A stretch of 60,916 nucleotides of DNA from contig NZ_JAHDIG010000021.1 in NCBI RefSeq assembly GCF_020630935.1, positions 1 through 60,916 of the forward strand. Direction: 5' to 3'. This document shows positions 60,344 to 60,916 of the stretch, one piece after another. This stretch comes from Bernardetia sp. GTDB taxonomy: Bacteria; Bacteroidota; Bacteroidia; Cytophagales; Bernardetiaceae. A program made the translations under genes and the position numbers. Numbering within the stretch: the stretch's first letter is position 1; every line of letters starts with the position of its first letter. The notes below the pieces were generated by a model. The model searched no databases. It saw only the letters and a list, made by a program, of their open reading frames with translations, and was not told the DNA's origin.

Positions 60344-60916
60344 TTAGTTATCATCCAGTTCAATATCATTTTCTACTTCTATTATTTCCTCTTTTTTAGG
60401 CGTATCTGCTGGCGATTTCAAGATTTTGATTTTTATCTCTCGTTTTTCTTCGCTCTCAAAATCTCCTTCTAAAAACGGATTTTTAAGTTGCTCTTTAGTT
60501 ATTACATTTTCAACTATAATATTTACATAGCCATCTCTTACAAAAAATGCTTTTTTGTAGTTATCAAAATTAGGAAACTTTCCCATAGGATGATATTCAG
60601 TTATTACTTTATCTTTCAGAAAAATCCACTTGCTACCATCTTGAAAAATTGTATCTCCTTGATAGTAAACACAACAACAAGAATAACCTTCGCTCACATC
60701 ATTACAACCTACAAAATTCTTATTATTGAAAAGCATCACCACAGGAGAAGGAACGACATATTTCACACTATCTTCATTATATGTTGCTATCAGATATGTA
60801 GTATCTTTTTCGTCGTAACTTTCTACTCTTACGATTTTTTCGTTTTGATAAATGTATTTATTTGTGCTGCCTCCTTCTTTATCTACTTGTAATAATTTTC
60901 CTTCTTCAAAAATTAA
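60344..60916 (-). CDS. Uncharacterised protein, cut by the window end
   Basis: The frame is open from the stop at 60344 through the last base of the window, so the start is missing; 190 residues are visible. It is strand-rich, with NKYIYQNEKIVRVESYDEK, and has a CCC run and an acidic tail (EVENDIELDD). The GTG at 60766 is not the start. The repeated short strand pairs recall YD-like or MORN-like repeats, but I cannot assign a family. Confidence 0.6.
   Translation of the reverse strand, partial: LIFEEGKLLQVDKEGGSTNKYIYQNEKIVRVESYDEKDTTYLIATYNEDSVKYVVPSPVVMLFNNKNFVGCNDVSEGYSCCCVYYQGDTIFQDGSKWIFLKDKVITEYHPMGKFPNFDNYKKAFFVRDGYVNIIVENVITKEQLKNPFLEGDFESEEKREIKIKILKSPADTPKKEEIIEVENDIELDDN

Noticed and set aside
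1-60916. tRNA, rRNA, CRISPR, riboswitch or prophage signals
   Set aside because: I scanned for cloverleaf-like ends, regular spaced repeats and structural phage genes and saw none; small or divergent RNAs could still be missed without a covariance search.

Overview
The window reads as a chromosomal segment of an AT-rich Bacteroidota, most likely a Cytophagales member (Flexibacter/Bernardetia-like; the genus is a guess). Evidence: Bacteroidota-type promoters (TTTG / TAnnTTTG), the Bacteroidota arginine route with an acetyl/succinylornithine carbamoyltransferase, a fused ccoNO oxidase gene, a DUF3078 protein, a TonB receptor with a carboxypeptidase-like domain, and almost no Shine-Dalgarno signals. 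No rRNA, tRNA, CRISPR array or complete insertion sequence was seen.

Layout. 1-3.4 kb: an arsenic island (acr3, arsR, arsM, arsC-like), with a near-identical ArsR-type operator before each of the first three genes. 3.7-8.2 kb: envelope-stress genes (YbjN-like, PspA) facing an AsmA-like giant. 8.4-10 kb: a CNNM/CBS membrane protein and an orphan. 10-22 kb: a cbb3 oxidase module. On the minus strand it runs ccoS, ccoNO, ccoQ, ccoP, ccoG, ccoH, hemA, a SafE-like membrane protein and a four-cysteine FNR-type regulator; the copper P-type ATPase (ccoI) stands on the opposite strand. 22-26 kb: S41 protease, DUF3078, DUF6438, PAP2 phosphatase and a small membrane protein. 26-35 kb: a complete minus-strand arginine operon (argA-like GNAT, argG, argC, argD, argF', argB, argE, argH).

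Upstream of the arginine operon, on the same strand, lies an unannotated 42-codon leader peptide with five consecutive Arg codons. It has a strong Bacteroidota promoter in front and an 11-bp hairpin starting two bases after its stop codon. This is the best candidate in the window for a previously undescribed system: ribosome-mediated arginine attenuation.

35-43 kb: leuS, a possible MITE, an unannotated 54-aa double-glycine-leader cysteine-rich peptide with its own terminator, an isochorismatase-family hydrolase, a small lipoprotein, an alkyltransferase-like protein and a four-LysM protein. 43-49 kb: uvrB, then two orphan membrane-anchored genes bracketed by a 67-bp direct repeat of the uvrB 3' end (a possible integrated cassette), then a TonB-dependent receptor. 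49.5-60.9 kb: a zinc-ribbon membrane protein, prfB with its programmed +1 frameshift, yebC, tyrS, an OmpA lipoprotein, aroA, a GNAT gene, a decayed GNAT pseudogene, a UPF0145 protein, an orphan, an SGNH hydrolase and a gene cut by the window edge.

Intergenic spaces are populated by several families of short dispersed palindromes. The main one carries a GTTGTCGGTG / CACCGACAAC stem, and copies sit even between genes of the cco and arg operons. Start codons were moved inward from the longest open frame where conserved sequence, a signal peptide or an upstream gene made this clearly better.
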